DNA of 5,491 nt, taken from positions 1-5,491 of the forward strand of contig DFZN01000039.1 in assembly GCA_002382735.1 (NCBI GenBank), in the 5' to 3' direction. Shown one piece after another: positions 5,316-5,491 of the stretch; the first letter of the stretch is position 1; every line of letters begins with the position of its first letter. The translations under genes and the position numbers were made by a program. Under the pieces are notes generated by a model. The model was not told the origin of the DNA, did not search any database, and worked only from the letters and a program-made list of their open reading frames with translations. Source of the DNA: a bacterium UBP11_UBA4055. Lineage in GTDB: Bacteria; UBA4055.

Positions 5316-5491
5316 CTACAATTTCCCAATGACCGGTTTTCTTTGATCCTACTCTCTTCAATATACCTGCGTTTTTCAACTCAGCTATCTTTTTCTCTAT
5401 TGTACTTTGATTGAGTGAAAGTGATTCTGCTATTTTCGGAATTGTAACATTACGATCTGACAACATCAATTCGATTACTCTTTGTGCATTT
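5296..5491 (-). CDS. Winged-helix C-terminus of an AlbA_2/RecG-like protein (runs off right edge)
   Basis: The last 64 residues are visible: QRVIELMLSDRNVTIPKIAE, SLSLNQSTIEKKIAELKNAG, ILKRVGSKKTGHWEIVDPKAVQ and TAA at 5296-5298. This is a helix-turn-helix plus wing (TIPKIAESLSLNQSTIEKKIAELKNAG, then ILKRVGSxxxGHWEI), the usual ending of AlbA_2/RecG-like ATP-binding proteins, though the same fold ends other regulators. It precedes ORF6N B by about 230 bp on the same strand. The C-terminus differs from both other AlbA_2-type C-termini in the window, so it is not a simple duplicate. Completeness cannot be judged. Confidence 0.65.
   Translation of the reverse strand, partial: NAQRVIELMLSDRNVTIPKIAESLSLNQSTIEKKIAELKNAGILKRVGSKKTGHWEIVDPKAVQ

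Noticed and set aside
1..5491. CRISPR arrays, tRNA or rRNA genes
   Set aside because: No regularly spaced repeats and no tRNA or rRNA-like sequence were seen.

Overview
The window is an accessory, mobile-looking stretch of an AT-rich bacterial chromosome. The family mix (ORF6N proteins with a PLD-like tail, AlbA_2/RecG-like proteins, a PIN toxin pair, an AAA_15-type ATPase) and one possible Bacteroidota-style promoter (TAnnTTTG) hint at the Bacteroidota/Ignavibacteriota side of the tree. That placement is a weak inference. Nothing here is a core housekeeping gene, and about half of the recognisable genes are fragments.

Layout. The left edge (1-416, minus) holds the N-terminal part of ORF6N protein A. 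Upstream of it is a palindrome-rich leader, then the C-terminal third of an AlbA_2/RecG-like protein (588-974, minus) carrying one in-frame stop. On the plus strand, 1052-1775 is an intact two-gene PIN-domain toxin/antitoxin-like operon. From 1795 to 2179 there are minus-strand remnants: a short piece resembling the 3' part of a tyrosine recombinase, and another AlbA_2-type C-terminus. Positions 2188-3859 (minus) form the most interesting unit, an intact ABC-type ATPase followed one base later by a small PD-(D/E)XK-like nuclease gene. The nuclease frame is interrupted by TAA exactly where the catalytic lysine of its E-x-K motif is expected. Upstream of the ATPase lies an AlbA_2 N-terminus (3924-4097) with a 17-codon leader ORF, then the complete ORF6N protein B (4164-5069). 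Its palindrome-rich leader follows, then a second copy of the recombinase-like remnant, and at the right edge the wing-helix C-terminus of another AlbA_2-type protein (5296-5491, running off the window).

How the parts relate. On the minus strand the order AlbA_2 - ORF6N - AlbA_2 (broken) - ORF6N repeats. The two ORF6N genes share a 291-bp ungapped direct repeat (300-590 and 4953-5243, 12 mismatches by my count). It covers the whole leader and the first 40 codons and ends on the stop codon of two different upstream genes. A 42-bp part of this leader occurs a third time at 4129-4170, in front of the AlbA_2 N-terminus. This looks like a recombination module shared by different genes. The ATPase/nuclease pair and the PIN pair appear to be cargo that landed among, and broke up, AlbA_2 genes. 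Both ORF6N genes also contain, inside the coding sequence, a 25-bp perfect palindrome whose arms differ between copies by a compensatory base pair. That points to selection on the DNA or RNA structure as well as the protein.
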